Shown here in pieces: positions 16,661-26,229 of a DNA stretch of 64,000 nt. This stretch comes from Dulcicalothrix desertica PCC 7102. GTDB lineage: Bacteria > Cyanobacteriota > Cyanobacteriia > Cyanobacteriales > Nostocaceae. The translations under genes were made by a program, and so were the position numbers. The notes under the pieces were generated by a model. The model had not been told where the DNA came from. It was given only the letters and a program-made list of their open reading frames with translations, and did not search any database. The stretch is taken from positions 372,001 through 436,000 of the forward strand of contig NZ_RSCL01000001.1 in assembly GCF_003991905.1 (NCBI RefSeq), written 5' to 3'. How positions within the stretch are numbered: the stretch's first letter is position 1; each line of letters begins with the position of its first letter.

Positions 16661-17983
16661 ATGTCATCAGAATTTAACTTTTTTCAGCACTGGTATCCAT
16701 TAACTCCAGTCGAAGACTTAGACTCTAAATGCCCTACTCCTGTTACTATTCTAGGTATTCGACTTGTAATTTGGAAACCTAAATCATCTGATACATACCA
16801 GGTGTTTTTAGACCAATGCCCTCACCGTCTGGCGCCTTTGAGTGAAGGTAGAATTGATGATAAAACGGGTAACTTGATGTGCAGTTACCACGGTTGGCAA
16901 TTTGATGAGCATGGCATTTGCACTAATATTCCTCAAGCATAAAATACTGATATAGTTAGTAAAAATAAAGACCATTTTAGCGTAACTTCTTTACCAGTTC
17001 GTCAAGCAAACGATTTACTTTGGGTATGGCTTGATACAAATTCTAGAGAGTTGGCAGATAATACTCCATTACCATTATCGCCTTATGCTGACACGAGCAA
17101 GGGCTTCTTTTGGAGTTCTATGGTACGCGATTTGGAATATGATTGGCAAACTTTAATCGAAAACGTCGCAGACCCTAGTCATGTTCCTTTTGCCCATCAC
17201 GGTGTACAGGGAAACCGCAACAAAGCTTTTCCTGTTCCAATCAAAATTTCTACTAGTACCCCTGATTTAATTGAGGCGACTGTTGAAAGAGGTTTTAAGA
17301 CTACAATTACATTTGAGGCGCCTTGTCGGTTAGAATATGCAATTCCGTTTGGTGAAGGCAAACAATTAGGTTTAATTACTTATTGTATTCCAGTCAGTCC
17401 CGGTAAGTCGCGCATTGTCGCTTTATTTGCCCGTAATTTTGCCCCAACACTGCACAAAATTACACCTCGCTGGTGGAAACATATTATGGAGCGCAACCAA
17501 ATTCTAGATGGTGATATGGTGCTTTTACAAACTCAAGAGTATCTACTAAAGCAGAATTTTGAAAGTTGGAAAAATGCCTACAAAATGCCAACCAGTGCAG
17601 ACCGCTTAGTTATAGAATTTCGTAATTGGTTTGATAAGTATTGCCAAGGCAAATTACCTTGGGAACAAGTCGGAATCAAACCATTGGAAAATACGAGTAT
17701 TAATATTAATCGGCAAGAAATTCTGAATCGTTATACGCAACATACTCAAAATTGTAGTAGCTGTAGAGGCGCCTTGAAAAATATCTAATGTTTACAAATT
17801 TTTCTTTTAGCCTACTTTGCAATTTCAGTATCAATTGTTGCAGTCCTTCCCGATGCTCTTCGACAGACATTAGGTATTTCTCTGATAATTTTGGCACTTT
17901 TGGGTTTAGGAGCTTACGCAGGACTAAAATTATGGTTAGAACCTAAATTTTACTTCGTCGATTATATTCATGCTCATAAATAA
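16661..17983 (+). pseudogene. Rieske non-haem oxygenase of the pheophorbide a oxygenase type, split by two in-frame TAA codons
   Basis: One frame runs from ATG 16661 (GTG at 16652 also possible) to TAA 17981-17983 without any frameshift but with TAA at 16940-16942 and 17786-17788. Part 1 has the Rieske ligands (DQCPHRLAPL and CSYHGWQF). Part 2 has the mononuclear iron motif (ENVADPSHVPFAHH) and the C-terminal CSSCRGA motif of PAO/Tic55-like enzymes. Part 3 (64 codons after the second stop, no ATG, GTG or TTG) encodes two hydrophobic helices that match the usual C-terminal membrane anchor. The intact enzyme would be about 440 residues and would oxidise a ring-type or lipid substrate at a membrane. 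Recent inactivation is the simplest reading; a read error is possible. Confidence 0.82.
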
Positions 17984-17999
17984 TTTTCACACCTACAAT

Positions 18000-18028
18000 G
18001 TAGGGTGGGGACTGCCCACCTTACTCAC
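18000..18028. repeat. Short GTGGG/CCCAC-type palindrome
   Basis: The segment GTAGGGTGGGGACTGCCCAC followed by CTTACTCAC can form a hairpin. A related sequence lies at 28819-28846. It sits between the broken oxygenase and the aminopeptidase. Confidence 0.5.
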
Positions 18029-18085
18029 ACTGGGTAGAGGCTCTGCATAACCCAACATAAATCTAATCGTTTATATCAGTCTTTT

Positions 18086-19459
18086 ATGACTTTATCTTTA
18101 ATTGATACCCTGCGTGGTCGGCGCCAGCGTCTTGCCGACTTAATCAATTTTCCAGCAATACTTTGGGCAGGAAACAGCAGTCCTCGCAATTTTCCTGCCA
18201 ATGTCTTTCCTTTCCGTGCAAGTAGTCATTTTCTATACTTTGCTGGGTTGCCTTTAGCGAATGCAGCAATTCGTTTGGAAGCAGGTAAGCTGGAACTTTT
18301 TATTGATGACCCCAAACCAAGCAGCGCACTTTGGCATGGTGTTACACCATCACGTGATGAAATTGCAAATAAAATTGGTGCGGATGCTGCATACCCAATG
18401 GCAGAATTAGCTTATCGAGTTGAAGGTGCAGCTACTATTGCCGTGCAAGATGCTGCAACATGGACTAGTCAAACACAAATATTCGACCGGATGGTTTTGC
18501 CGCAATTACCACCGCAAGGTATTGATTTAGAATTAGCTAAAGCTGTTATTAAATTGCGCTTGACTCATGATGAAGGCGCCTTAACTGAATTACGTTCTGC
18601 TGCTGCTGTTAGTGTAAAGGCACATGAAGCTGGAATGGCAGCAGTAAAAAGGGCTAAAACCGAAGCCGAAGTTCGAGCGGCAATGGAATCGGTGATTATT
18701 GCCCATAATTGCCAAACTTCTTACAACAGTATAGTGACTGTTCATGGTGAAGTTTTACATAACGAAGAATATCATAATACCATTCAACCAGGTGATTTAC
18801 TGTTAGCTGACGTTGGCGCCGAAACTCGAAACGGGTGGGCAGCTGATATTACTCGTACTTTTCCTGTGTCTGGAAAATTTTCTTCTACCCAACTCGATAT
18901 ATATAATGTAGTGCTAGCGGCGCACGATGCTTGTATTGCTGCTATACGCCCAGGTGTAGAATATGCTGATATTCACCTTTTAGCTTGTAAAACAATTGCC
19001 GAAGGGTTGGTAGATTTGGGAATTTTACAGGGTAAACCTGATGATTTAGTCGAAAAAGATGTTCATGCGGTGTTTTTTCCTCATGGTATAGGTCATTTAC
19101 TAGGGTTAGACGTGCATGATATGGAAGATTTAGGAGATTTAGCGGGATATGAAGAAGGGAGAGAAAGAAGCGCACGGTTCGGTTTGGGGTATCTCAGGTT
19201 AAGTCGTCCCCTACGTCCGGGAATGTTAGTAACCATCGAACCAGGATTTTATCAGGTGCCAGCAATTTTAAATTCCGCGCGCGAACAATACCAGTATTTA
19301 ATTAACTGGGAGCGTTTGGAACAATTTGCTGATGTCCGAGGAATCCGCATCGAAGATGATGTATTAGTTACAGATACAGGCGCCGAAGTTTTAACAAAAG
19401 CATTGCCGACCAGTTCCACTGAAATTGAACAACTCGTAGCCCCAGTGGCACCGAAATGA
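18086..19459 (+). CDS. pepP: Xaa-Pro aminopeptidase (M24B), 457 aa
   Basis: N-terminal creatinase-like domain (about 20-165, with SHFLYFAGLP), then the pita-bread catalytic domain. The metal ligands can be seen: Asp in ADVGAETRNGWAADITRTFP (two Asp), His in FFPHGIGHLLGLDVHD, Glu in TIEPGFY and Glu in RIEDDVLV. It removes an N-terminal residue before proline in the cytoplasm and needs manganese or a similar metal in the family. Length is standard for bacterial PepP. Monocistronic, with a repeat-like sequence upstream. Confidence 0.92.
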   Translation: MTLSLIDTLRGRRQRLADLINFPAILWAGNSSPRNFPANVFPFRASSHFLYFAGLPLANAAIRLEAGKLELFIDDPKPSSALWHGVTPSRDEIANKIGADAAYPMAELAYRVEGAATIAVQDAATWTSQTQIFDRMVLPQLPPQGIDLELAKAVIKLRLTHDEGALTELRSAAAVSVKAHEAGMAAVKRAKTEAEVRAAMESVIIAHNCQTSYNSIVTVHGEVLHNEEYHNTIQPGDLLLADVGAETRNGWAADITRTFPVSGKFSSTQLDIYNVVLAAHDACIAAIRPGVEYADIHLLACKTIAEGLVDLGILQGKPDDLVEKDVHAVFFPHGIGHLLGLDVHDMEDLGDLAGYEEGRERSARFGLGYLRLSRPLRPGMLVTIEPGFYQVPAILNSAREQYQYLINWERLEQFADVRGIRIEDDVLVTDTGAEVLTKALPTSSTEIEQLVAPVAPK

Positions 19460-19735
19460 GCATTAAGGGAATGCTCATCTTAGATATTACAGATACGCGC
19501 GATTTTTTTCAAAAACAATTTAATATTTTTATAACTTAATCTATCTTTAGGAGGAATACTTTTTTACTTGAAACATATTAACTACTCAAAGCCTATTTTT
19601 AAGATTCCTGAGTGCAAGAATTAGGGACAATAGTTCGATTTTGTATAGTCTAATATAGGCAGACGTAGTTTTCTATAATAGATAACTTCTACTTCTTCAC
19701 AAAACCTTGTAGAAGGATTGGAATTGAATCCTAAT

Positions 19736-20013
19736 CTAAAAGGGAATCACCATTGTGGGCGCATAACCTTCTAAATTTACCTTCCTGGGGGTAACTAACA
19801 CCTCTCTATCCCCTATCCCAAAGGCTTTGGGGAATGCTTTTTTAAGGATATTATAACTGCCGTTGATATCCGCATTTATAGCAATACCATTCTGGGAAAT
19901 ATATAATCCTCTTTTTACCCGTTTACCTGATGGAATCCAATCTACGGGTTTGTTACCATGTACGGGAATAAAATCATTATCTATAAAACTTGCCTTAGAT
20001 GTGTAAGATTCTG
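19736..20013 (-). pseudogene. tnpB: IS607-family TnpB remnant (C-terminal end)
   Basis: Only the last part of TnpB is left: ESYTSKASFIDND, SGKRVKRGLYISQNG, INADINGSYNILKKA with the RuvC-III Asp, and a basic tail. RuvC-I, RuvC-II and most of the zinc ribbon are missing. Upstream the frame is joined directly to the end of the tnpA coding sequence, so a deletion has removed the start of tnpB. The region after the stop has CTTCTAC and GTAGAAG arms near 19688-19715 that may be the end of the former guide RNA. Confidence 0.85.
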
Positions 20014-20547
20014 CGTTGTCCATATAACCGTGCGCTGAAAGATGTAATAATTGCAACTAAATCTGTCATTAACTCCAAGCGTCCATTTTCTGCCATGTTT
20101 ACTATCTCCAGCCTGATGCCAAGTCGAGACAAAAGTAAATCCATGTAATTAGTGCCGAAACGAGATAATCTGTCTTTATGTTCAACAACTAGAACATCGA
20201 AGTCATCCCATTTTAGAAGTTTTTCTAGTTTTTTACGATTATCATTTAGACCGCTGCCGACTTCTTTAACAATATGAACTATTTAATACCCTTTTGCTTC
20301 CGAATACCTACACAATCTCTCAGCTTGGGATTCAAGATTTTTTCTATTTTCAGCACTGGACACGCGCGCATAAATTGCAGCCTTGGTGTATTTTTTATAA
20401 CCAGGTTCGTTTTTTGGATCGAAGTCTACAATTACTGCTCCGGATGGAAGTTGCCGTGTGGGGTAGGGAATTAAATTATTTTTGTAGTGCTTCCAAGCAG
20501 TATGGTAGGCAATGCCCATATACTTGGCGACCGGCAGATAGTTTCAT
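20012..20547 (-). pseudogene. tnpA: IS607-family serine recombinase TnpA, frameshifted and interrupted
   Basis: ATG at 20547 begins MKLSA. One extra base at about 20530 shifts the frame before VAKYMGIAYHTAW, the MerR-like DNA-binding helix. The resolvase domain follows (AAIYARVSSAENRKNLESQ with the catalytic Ser). A TAA near 20282 interrupts it. The same frame then resumes with VKEVGSGLNDNRKKLE, VVEHKDRLSRFG and ITSFSARLYGQRR. At that point the sequence passes into tnpB. The element has three independent lesions and cannot be active by itself. Confidence 0.85.
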
Positions 20548-21006
20548 GTCATGTCTGGAAGATTATACTATACCTGACGCGAGTTAGCCTATAGAATGAG
20601 TAAAGTTTTATCATACTGCGAGCGTGAATGAATTTTAATTCCCTCCAACCCCTTTAAAAATGGGGCTAATGGGGAATCTATTTTAAATTAATGTCAAAAC
20701 TTATGTAATTTCATAAGTAAAAAATGTAGTCGATACAAAGCGGTTATGTAAAATGATGAAGAATTGGTAAAGTTACTGTGAATATTCTCAAGAACAAATA
20801 ATTGGTATTATATTAATATTATACTGAGGCATTATAGCTTCAATTTAGCTAGTCAAAACTCCTTGCTTTGTTCGTATGACGTTCGTATAAGCTAAGTAAT
20901 GCTACGCCATCTGCTTTGTAAGTTGCAGTTATGGTAAACAGTGATTTTGCTTTGCTTGGATAGTTAAGCTAGTTTCACTGTGTGAATACAATATTTACTA
21001 ATACTT
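20548..21006. other. Intergenic region before the polysaccharide cluster
   Basis: No gene is supported. It contains the outer flank of the IS607 remnant, a weak CCCCTTT/AAAATGGGG inverted element near 20652-20672, and a direct repeat GTTCGTAT at 20870-20877 and 20881-20888. The promoter of the glycosyltransferase cluster is probably in the last 150 bases. Confidence 0.4.
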
Positions 21007-22065
21007 ATGACAAATCCACAAGTTACGATTGTTGTAGTGCCGCGTGAGCGTTTCAGCTACACTCGTCAATCACTTGAAAGTATCTATGAATACACAACAG
21101 TCCCTTTTAAGTTGATTTATGTAGATGGTAACTCACCAGCAAAGGTACAGCAATATTTGCAAGAGCAAGCACAAGAAAAGAATTTTGAGTTAGTTCGGAC
21201 AGATTACTATCTTTCACCAAATCATGCCAGAAATATGGGTTTGGCAAAGGTTAGTACAAAATATGTTGTTTTTTTAGATAACGATGTTATTGTTTCACCA
21301 AATTGGCTAGAAGCATTAGTGCAATGTGCTGAAGAAACAGGCGCCACAGTAATTGGACCTCTGATGTGTCATGAGGAACCAGTACATGAAGTCGTTCACT
21401 GTGCAGGTGGCGAAACACATATAATTGTTGACGCAACGGGTAGGCGCCGATTGCGAGAAAAGATGTACAAACAAGGGCATCAGGTAGCGGATCTGCTTCC
21501 TAAGATGCAGAGGACACAAACAGAATTGTGCGAGTTTCACTGCATGTTTGTTCGCACTCAAATATTTGAGCGGCTCGGCATGTTCGATGAAAGAATACTT
21601 AATTCTAAAGAACATCTTGATTTCTGCATGAATGTAATTCAAGCCGGAGAAACAGTGTACTTTGAGCCAGCAAGTGTCATTACTTATGTGCCGATGGTGC
21701 CTCTCAAATGGACAGACTTACATTTTTACATGTTGCGCTGGAGCGATGCTTGGGAACTGGCTAGCTTGAGTCGATTGCGTGAAAAATGGGGCTTGGCTGA
21801 GGATGGATATTTCCAACACAAGTACAAATCTTTGGGATGGAGACGTAGAGATACAATCCTTTCGCCAATTATCCGTAAATTTACTTTTGGTATCAAGAAC
21901 CAACTACTCGAAAAAATATTGATGTTCGGTTTGCTAGCGCCAGTAGAAAAACTCCTGAATCGTTACCTAACATCAAGCTATGCGAAAAAGCATCTAAAGT
22001 CACACAGTACAGATTCACCAAAATTATTAGGAGAACTAGCAGAAACAGCTGTACTGCATAGCTAA
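21007..22065 (+). CDS. Glycosyltransferase family 2 (GT-A), 352 aa
   Basis: Begins PQVTIVVVPRERFSYTRQSLE in place of the commoner 'VIPTYN'. It has the nucleotide-sugar loop (LIYVDGNSP) and the DxD-type metal motif in VFLDNDVIVSPNWLE, followed by the acceptor region with GMFDERILNSKEHLDFCMNV (acidic catalytic site). The C-terminal 120 residues are helical and basic. Cytoplasmic or membrane-associated inverting enzyme. First gene of an apparent operon with the GT4 and flippase genes; 12 bases separate it from the next start. Confidence 0.88.
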   Translation: MTNPQVTIVVVPRERFSYTRQSLESIYEYTTVPFKLIYVDGNSPAKVQQYLQEQAQEKNFELVRTDYYLSPNHARNMGLAKVSTKYVVFLDNDVIVSPNWLEALVQCAEETGATVIGPLMCHEEPVHEVVHCAGGETHIIVDATGRRRLREKMYKQGHQVADLLPKMQRTQTELCEFHCMFVRTQIFERLGMFDERILNSKEHLDFCMNVIQAGETVYFEPASVITYVPMVPLKWTDLHFYMLRWSDAWELASLSRLREKWGLAEDGYFQHKYKSLGWRRRDTILSPIIRKFTFGIKNQLLEKILMFGLLAPVEKLLNRYLTSSYAKKHLKSHSTDSPKLLGELAETAVLHS

Positions 22066-22077
22066 AGGCGTAGTTAA

Positions 22078-23280
22078 ATGAAAATTCTCCTAATTCACGA
22101 TTACGGTACGGCGACTGGAGGAGCGGAATTACAGATGCTGGCATTGCGTCAAGATTTACGCAAGCGCGGGCACGATGTTCGCTTGTTTACAAGTTCCGGT
22201 TTACCAGTTGCCAATAGCCAAATATTGTCAGATTACAGTTGCTTCGGCATAACTAATTCGTTACAAGTACTTTCCCAAGCTGCGAATTTTTCTGCTTATT
22301 TCAACTTGCGTCGCATCTTGGAAGAATTTCAACCTGATGTCGTCCACGTGCGAATGTTTATGTGGCAGCTTTCGCCACTAATTCTACCTTTGTTGCGTCC
22401 ATTTCCGTGCTTATACCAAACTGCTGTGTATAAAGCTATTTGTCCGTTGGGTACTAAAGTTTTACCGGATGGCAGTCCTTGTAATGACCCTGCGGGAATA
22501 GCTTGTTTGCGTAACCGCTGTTTAACACAATCCTGGGTAGTACTGATGGTACAACGCCAACTTTGGCTGCGCTGGCGTTCGGCTTTCGATGTGGTGGTTG
22601 CTCTGAGTTATAAGATGAAAGCGAAGCTAGAAGCCGAGGGAATTTCACCTGTTGAAGTTGTTCATAACGGTGTACCCGCACGAGCGATGCGTCCACCTCT
22701 TTCTACACCACCAACGGTTGCGTTTGCAGGGCGCCTAGTACCAGAAAAAGGAGTGGATTTTTTATTCAGAGCATTTGCACCAGTTGTGGCACAAGTTCCT
22801 CAAGCTAGGTTAGTGATTGCAGGTCAAGGTTCAGAGTTAGCTGCTTTAAAAATGCTTGCGGAGGAATTAGGTATATTAGCAAACATTACATGGTTAGGTC
22901 ATGTACGACGAGAAGAAATGGAGCGGCATTTTGATGGAGCTTGGGTACAGGTAGTGCCATCACTTTGGGAAGAACCATTTGGAAATGTCACAACCGAGGC
23001 AATGATGCGGGGTACTGCGGTAATTGCCAGTGCAGTTGGCGCCCAGCCAGAAATAATAAGTGAGGGTAAAACAGGCTTTTTAGTGGCGCCGAATGATGTG
23101 TCCGCATTAACGGCAGCGTTGTTACGTTTGTTGCTGAACCAAAATTTAGCAGAACAAATGGGGCAAGCGGGACATCAAAGAGCTGTTACTCACTTTAGCG
23201 AAGACCGTCGTACTGAAAACTTTTTAGCAATTTACGAAGAACTGCGAGCAAAATACCAATACCAACTCGGATGGACATAA
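22078..23280 (+). CDS. Glycosyltransferase family 4 (GT-B), 400 aa
   Basis: MKILLIHDYGTATGGAELQML is a typical GT4 N-terminus with the Gly-Gly-Ala-Glu acceptor loop. The donor half carries VAFAGRLVPEKGVDFLFRAF and EEPFGNVTTEAMMRGTAVIAS with the E-x7-E pair. A central segment with five cysteines (YKAICPLGTKVLPDGSPCND, CLRNRCL) is found in a subset of GT4 enzymes. Probable role: adds a sugar to the lipid-linked repeat unit of an exopolysaccharide. Its end overlaps the flippase start by 10 bases, so the two are translationally coupled. Confidence 0.9.
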   Translation: MKILLIHDYGTATGGAELQMLALRQDLRKRGHDVRLFTSSGLPVANSQILSDYSCFGITNSLQVLSQAANFSAYFNLRRILEEFQPDVVHVRMFMWQLSPLILPLLRPFPCLYQTAVYKAICPLGTKVLPDGSPCNDPAGIACLRNRCLTQSWVVLMVQRQLWLRWRSAFDVVVALSYKMKAKLEAEGISPVEVVHNGVPARAMRPPLSTPPTVAFAGRLVPEKGVDFLFRAFAPVVAQVPQARLVIAGQGSELAALKMLAEELGILANITWLGHVRREEMERHFDGAWVQVVPSLWEEPFGNVTTEAMMRGTAVIASAVGAQPEIISEGKTGFLVAPNDVSALTAALLRLLLNQNLAEQMGQAGHQRAVTHFSEDRRTENFLAIYEELRAKYQYQLGWT

Positions 23281-24812
23281 ACCCGAAATCAAAAGTTAAT
23301 CAACATCAGTATGTCGATAATGATGCCTCAAACGCTGACCTCAAACAGAAGTCGCTACGGTCTGGGTTAATCACTTTTGGTGCCCAACCGATAAAGCTGG
23401 CTATTGGTATTGGGTCAACAGCTATGTTGGCACGTTTGCTGACACCTGCTGATTTTGGTTTGCTAGCGATGGTATCTCCTCTGTTGTTGCTTGCAGATAG
23501 TTTGAGCAACTTGGGAATGGAGACAGCAACAGTACATAAAGAAAAGCTAGAACATACTTTACTTAGCGCTATCTTTTGGCTGTCCCTCGGAGTTAATGTT
23601 GTAGTGTTTGGGCTAATGGTTTTAACAGCCCCTCTCCTAGCTTGGTTCTACAAAGAGGCAAGGTTAACAGAAGTTACTTTGGTGCTAGCTGTTGGGTTTT
23701 TCAGCCAGTGTTTGACATTTCTGCATAAATCCCTGTTAAAGCGGCAAATGCGCTTTGGAACGCTAACAGCAATTGATGTTGCTTCGTTATTTATAGGTAA
23801 TGGTTGTGCGCTGTTGGCAGCTTGGCTTGGTTTTAATTACTGGGCATTAGTGTTGCAGGTTGTTATCGTACAATTTATTCAAAGTATTGCGTGTTGGTTT
23901 GCTTGCGATTGGCGCCCTGCTCGTTATTCTTCATATTTTCTCACCTTAGATGCCAACAAAAAGACGATGTTTGCTTATGGAGGAAATCTTACTGCCTTCC
24001 GAGTTTTTACTCGTCTTAGCAAGAGACTAGACCGTATTTTAATTGGTTACTTTAGCGGCGCCAGAGCTTTAGGTCTTTACGATGTCGCTTATCGGTGGGC
24101 ATATTTTTCATTCGAGTTGGTTTATATGCCTTTGTTCGATGTGGCTGTATCGAGTTTTAGCCGTGTGCAGCATGACCCGGACTTGTACCGTGCTTACTGC
24201 CGTCGAGGGTTAATGCCTATTTTTGCTTTATGTATGCCAGCGCTAGCGTTTTGTTTTGTAGAAGCTCGTGAAGTGATTCTTTTACTGTTAGGAAATCAAT
24301 GGTTAGAGGCAGTTCCAATCTTCCAACTATTAACAGTGGCTGTGTTTTTCAACAGTACAGATAGGGTTACTAAGTGGCTCTACGTGTCGGAAGGTCAAAC
24401 CCAAAGGCAGTTTCATTGGAGTCTTATTTCTAGTCCTGTAATGATTTTCGCGCTGGCAGTTGGTGCTACTTGGGGTGCTTATGGTATTTCGATGGGGTAT
24501 GCAGTAGCAACTTGCTTGCTTGCTTTTCCCAGTATTACATACTGCCTGAAAACATCGCCTCTTTCTATAAATGACTTTCTAAGTGCTATTGCTCCCTCTG
24601 CATTGGCTTCCGTTGCGGGTGGAGTTGTGTTATTTGCAAGTAGATTCGTTTTACCTAATACTACGAATATCATTTTAAATTTACTTATTAAGCTGACAGT
24701 TTTTGGAATTACTTATTTTTCAATATGGCTTGTTTTTCCAAGTACTAGGGAGGTTAAGACAGAAATACTAATCAAACTAAAACAGTTAATTTCAAAATTT
24801 AAACACAATTAG
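23271..24812 (+). CDS. Wzx-type polysaccharide flippase (MOP superfamily), 513 aa
   Basis: A hydrophilic N-terminus of about 30 residues is followed by 12-14 hydrophobic helices. The start of the transport domain (RSGLITFGAQPIKLAIGIGSTAMLARLLTPADFGLLAMV) is characteristic of the PST/Wzx branch. In the family it turns undecaprenyl-linked sugar repeat units to the outer face of the inner membrane. Its position amid four glycosyltransferase genes supports an exopolysaccharide or O-antigen role. Overlaps the preceding GT4 gene. Confidence 0.9.
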   Translation: MDINPKSKVNQHQYVDNDASNADLKQKSLRSGLITFGAQPIKLAIGIGSTAMLARLLTPADFGLLAMVSPLLLLADSLSNLGMETATVHKEKLEHTLLSAIFWLSLGVNVVVFGLMVLTAPLLAWFYKEARLTEVTLVLAVGFFSQCLTFLHKSLLKRQMRFGTLTAIDVASLFIGNGCALLAAWLGFNYWALVLQVVIVQFIQSIACWFACDWRPARYSSYFLTLDANKKTMFAYGGNLTAFRVFTRLSKRLDRILIGYFSGARALGLYDVAYRWAYFSFELVYMPLFDVAVSSFSRVQHDPDLYRAYCRRGLMPIFALCMPALAFCFVEAREVILLLLGNQWLEAVPIFQLLTVAVFFNSTDRVTKWLYVSEGQTQRQFHWSLISSPVMIFALAVGATWGAYGISMGYAVATCLLAFPSITYCLKTSPLSINDFLSAIAPSALASVAGGVVLFASRFVLPNTTNIILNLLIKLTVFGITYFSIWLVFPSTREVKTEILIKLKQLISKFKHN

Positions 24813-24857
24813 CTTCGTCTCAGTTTTTAAGAAAACGCAAACCTCATTCATTAAATC

Positions 24858-25754
24858 ATGGCACAACAATATTTGTTCTCAATCATCATCCCTACTTACA
24901 ACCGTCCAGAACGGCTATCAAATTGTCTTGATTCGTTAACACAAATTGATTACCCGCGCGCTGACTTTGAGGTGGTCGTAGTTGATGATGGTAGCAAGAT
25001 GTCTCTAGAACCTGTGGTTGCGGCAGTAAAAGATAAACTCAACCTAACGTTCGTTAGGCAAATTAATGCAGGACCCGCTAGCGCACGCAATACAGGCGCC
25101 TCCAAAGCACAAGGTAAATATTTAGTTTTTACCGACGATGACTGTGCCCCTGCATCTGATTGGCTTTCAAAACTCGCAGTTCGCTTTTGGTCGGCGCCAG
25201 ATGTCATGATTGGTGGTCATACTATTAACGCTTTGAAAGAAAATCTATATTCTATTGCTAGTCAAACACTGATAGATTACTTGTATGAATACTACAATAC
25301 TAATTCCCTACAACCCAACTTTTTTGCCTCGAATAATATAGCACTAAGAGCCGAAACTTTTCGCTTACTAGGTGGTTTTGATACCAGCTTTCCTCTTGCT
25401 GCTGCGGAAGACAGGGAATTTTGCGACCGTTGGTTATATAAAGGGTACAAAATGATTTATGCACCAGAAGTACAAGTTTATCATACTCATGAATTGACTT
25501 TGCGTAAATTATGGCGCCAGCACTTTAACTATGGTCGTGGTGCTTTTTGCTTCCATAAAATCAGGTCAAACAGAATTAGTCAGCCTATAAAGGTAGAGCC
25601 TTTATCGTTTTATCTAGATTTGTTGACTTATCCGATTTCACGATTATCAAGCAAAATCGGGGTGTTAGTAACAGCCTTAATTTTTATATCACAAATAGCA
25701 AATGCAGCCGGATTTTTCTGGGAACGGAGCCACAGCCCATCGATTCCCAGCTGA
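24858..25754 (+). CDS. Glycosyltransferase family 2 (GT-A), 298 aa
   Basis: Standard GT2: FSIIIPTYNRPERLSNCLDS, VVVDDGSK, NAGPASARNTGASKA, then the metal site VFTDDDCAPASDWL and the acidic motif AAAEDREFCDRW. The C-terminus has one hydrophobic helix (about 265-285) that may anchor it to the membrane. Compact length for the family. Same strand as and 45 bases after the flippase gene. Confidence 0.9.
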   Translation: MAQQYLFSIIIPTYNRPERLSNCLDSLTQIDYPRADFEVVVVDDGSKMSLEPVVAAVKDKLNLTFVRQINAGPASARNTGASKAQGKYLVFTDDDCAPASDWLSKLAVRFWSAPDVMIGGHTINALKENLYSIASQTLIDYLYEYYNTNSLQPNFFASNNIALRAETFRLLGGFDTSFPLAAAEDREFCDRWLYKGYKMIYAPEVQVYHTHELTLRKLWRQHFNYGRGAFCFHKIRSNRISQPIKVEPLSFYLDLLTYPISRLSSKIGVLVTALIFISQIANAAGFFWERSHSPSIPS

Positions 25755-26229
25755 ATTTAGAATTTTTTTCCGTTGTGTATTTATTTTTCAAGGAAAAGAG
25801 AGTTGTAAATATGTTTATAATATGTGTTTATAATGTGTGTATATATTTCTAAGAAGAGAATATTTTTTAAATATGTCTCTAGATAGATATATATTTCTAT
25901 AATCTCGATAAAGAGGGATAAAAAATGAGTGTTGATTTAGAAGTTGTCAAAATTTTTAGAGGATAGATGTCGGCTTAATAATTATATAGCTATGGGTGAT
26001 TTTTTTACTTCTGGTAAAAGTTTGGCATAAATAATTAGAGCTTGAAGATTTAGACAACAAAACTTAAAGTTTTGGCAAAGATACGAAAACTTAATGTTAG
26101 CAAACTAACCAATTTATGTTATTATAATTATCTATCGCATACTGATAAGTACTGAAGCTAAGAGTTATCAGCGGTCTAAATATTTTGATGAGAATATTCT
26201 CATGAAACTAAAAACTAATAACGGTTATT
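25755..26229. other. A+T-rich intergenic region inside the polysaccharide cluster
   Basis: 475 bases without a supported gene. There are near-repeats TGTTTATAAT around 25811-25835 and a run of T-rich sequence. It probably contains a separate promoter for the second half of the cluster. Confidence 0.4.
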
